Assembly (NCBI GenBank): GCA_013139395.1
Contig: WTAX01000084.1
Coordinates: forward strand, 1-7,489
From: Gammaproteobacteria bacterium
GTDB taxonomy: Bacteria; Pseudomonadota; Gammaproteobacteria; GRL18
Length of the DNA: 7,489 bases
Direction: 5' to 3'
Each line of letters begins with the position of its first letter. The first letter of the stretch is position 1. The translations under genes were made by a program, and so were the position numbers. Under the pieces are notes generated by a model. It ran no database searches. It had not been told where the DNA came from and saw nothing but the letters and a program-made list of their open reading frames with translations. Shown piece after piece: positions 6,073-7,489 of the stretch.

Positions 6073-7489
6073 GGCATGTATTCCAGCGTTGTGATAAAAC
6101 GTGCCCAGTGCAAGGGGCTGAACGGCATTGACGCCAAAAGACCTACAGCCAGCGTTAGAAATGCAGTTATTACCGGGGGAAGCAATAGTGTCCAGGCAGT
6201 TTCACCACTGCCAAAGGAACGTTCAGCAGGCCAGGAATCAGGAGATGATTTAAACCAGGCTGCGTAAAGTATTGGCAGGAAATAAGCGGCATTAAGCAAG
6301 CTGCTGCCAGCCAGTATAAAAATAACCCATTCCTGCCCAACCTCCAGTGCACCCAGCCCCAAATACCATTTACTAACAAATCCAGCCAGCGGCGGCACAC
6401 CAATCATGCCGAAGGCTCCTATGGTGAATGCAGCCATGGTCCAGGGCATACGTCGTCCTACGCCGTTCATTTCACTGACTTTATGAATGCCCAGAGTCTC
6501 GGCAAGATTACCGGCACAGAAAAAAAGAGTGATCTTCATAACACCCTGATGCACCAGATGCACCAGACCGCCAATAGTCGCAATGGGACCGGCGATGGCA
6601 ATTCCAAGAATAATATAGGAAACCTGACTAATGGTAGAAAATGCCAGTCGACGTTTGAGATCATCCTGAAACAACGCCCGTAGCGAACCATAAATAATAG
6701 TCACCCCTGCCAGTACAGCAAGAGGCCCTGTGACGCCAAGGTTTGCCGCAACCTCAACACCATAGACATCATCAACAACCCGAACGATACCAAAAGCACC
6801 GGCTTTTACCACCGCCACTGCATGCAGCAAGGCACTTACCGGTGCCGGGGCTATCATTGCCTGAGGCAGCCAGCCATGAAAAGGAACCAGAGCAGCCTTA
6901 ACGCCAAGACCTGCAATCAGCAATACAAAAATAGCAATCAGTGCCATACGGTGCTCAGCAACCAGGCCTGAGACAAAACCGCCATAAGAAAATTCCAGCG
7001 AACCGGCCAGTGTATAAAGCCAGACAGTTCCTATCAATATCAGGACACCACCTGCCATAGTGTAGATCAGATAGGTACGGCCTGCTCGCCTCGCCTCCTC
7101 AGTACCACGGTGTACGATAAGAGGATAGGTGGTCAGGGTCAGCAGTTCATAAAAAAGCAAAAAAGTAATCAAATTGCCGGCCAATGCCACACCGACGGTT
7201 GCCGTCACACATAAGCTGAAAAATCCAAAAAAACGACTGCGATGCGGTGAGCCTTCTAAATAACCAATGGCATAAACAGTTGTCACCAGCCAAAGTACAG
7301 TAGACAGTGTGACGAACAGAATGGAAAGCGCATCAGCACGTAAAACCAGATCCAGACCGGGTAATAAGAACATTCGAAATTCATAATGGTGGCCGTGAAA
7401 AAACACACCCCAGCTCATCACTCCAACCAATATGAGCTTAAACACGGCACCGGCCAGATTCAAGGCAATACGGGTGACAGCACGTTCCT
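6069..7489 (-). CDS. Proton-conducting antiporter subunit (MrpD/NuoM-like), 5' end outside window
   Basis: Multi-TM subunit of an Mrp-type cation/proton antiporter or complex I-like proton pump. The frame is open to the right edge (472 full codons visible); TTG 7461-7463 is not the true start because conserved-looking coding sequence (ERAVTRIA) continues upstream of it. Counting from that TTG as 1, the expected residues are all present: TM5 E106 (LLFYELLTL), TM7 K189 with VPFHGWLPQAM after it, TM8 H214 and K220 (SALLHAVAVVKAG), DDLKRRLAFSTISQ at 267-280, the H302/H305/K310 cluster (VHLVHQGVMK) and TM12 K365 (GVPPLAGFVSKW). It should therefore be an active proton channel. It overlaps the next gene by 4 nt. 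The paired D-type subunits suggest an operon whose smaller mnhB/C/E/F/G-like or other genes lie to the right. MrpD versus a hydrogenase- or Dab-type partner cannot be decided here. Confidence 0.92.
   Translation of the reverse strand, partial: ERAVTRIALNLAGAVFKLILVGVMSWGVFFHGHHYEFRMFLLPGLDLVLRADALSILFVTLSTVLWLVTTVYAIGYLEGSPHRSRFFGFFSLCVTATVGVALAGNLITFLLFYELLTLTTYPLIVHRGTEEARRAGRTYLIYTMAGGVLILIGTVWLYTLAGSLEFSYGGFVSGLVAEHRMALIAIFVLLIAGLGVKAALVPFHGWLPQAMIAPAPVSALLHAVAVVKAGAFGIVRVVDDVYGVEVAANLGVTGPLAVLAGVTIIYGSLRALFQDDLKRRLAFSTISQVSYIILGIAIAGPIATIGGLVHLVHQGVMKITLFFCAGNLAETLGIHKVSEMNGVGRRMPWTMAAFTIGAFGMIGVPPLAGFVSKWYLGLGALEVGQEWVIFILAGSSLLNAAYFLPILYAAWFKSSPDSWPAERSFGSGETAWTLLLPPVITAFLTLAVGLLASMPFSPLHWARFITTLEYMP

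Noticed and set aside
7461..7463. TTG as start codon of the right-hand antiporter subunit
   Set aside because: The frame continues open and in coding-like sequence to the window edge, and there is no ribosome binding site in front of the TTG. The gene is treated as cut at its 5' end.

Overview
The window looks like chromosomal DNA of a moderately AT-rich Gram-negative bacterium, most likely a gammaproteobacterium. This rests on an RND-type periplasmic adaptor (which implies an outer membrane), a membrane-bound GGDEF/EAL protein and an Mrp/complex I-like antiporter operon. The two antiporter genes look richer in G+C than the left two thirds. I cannot name the species from the sequence.

Layout, left to right. 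1-991 (minus): an RND efflux periplasmic adaptor, cut at its 3' end by the window edge, with an unusual Met/Gly/Pro-rich segment in its hairpin. 992-1116: a spacer with a weak promoter candidate and a small palindrome. 1117-1971 (minus): a pentapeptide-repeat protein whose five-residue register shifts twice. 1972-2264: a divergent intergenic region with candidate promoters on both strands and a perfect 17-bp palindrome. 2265-4562 (plus): a two-TM sensor protein with complete-looking GGDEF and EAL-type domains. Its start has no Shine-Dalgarno sequence and lies where a leaderless transcript would begin. 4570-4709: a 140-bp non-coding palindromic element with 15-bp perfect terminal inverted repeats starting GTAA and an 8-bp target duplication, that is, a MITE, probably related to IS66. 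4753-7489 (minus): the last two genes of an operon for proton-conducting (Mrp/complex I-like) membrane subunits, overlapping by ATGA. The upstream gene has the full set of proton-path residues but is cut at its 5' end. The downstream gene has lost most of them.

The four gene units do not form one obvious pathway. They are three transcription units on the minus strand (efflux adaptor, pentapeptide protein, antiporter operon) with a c-di-GMP signalling gene facing the antiporter operon. The most notable structure is the MITE between the two convergent genes. It makes up most of the gap and could act as a hairpin at both 3' ends. A 14-bp exact direct repeat brackets the signalling gene plus the MITE. 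I see no convincing new multi-gene system; the best leads are the MITE, the degenerate antiporter subunit and the possible leaderless, palindrome-controlled c-di-GMP gene.
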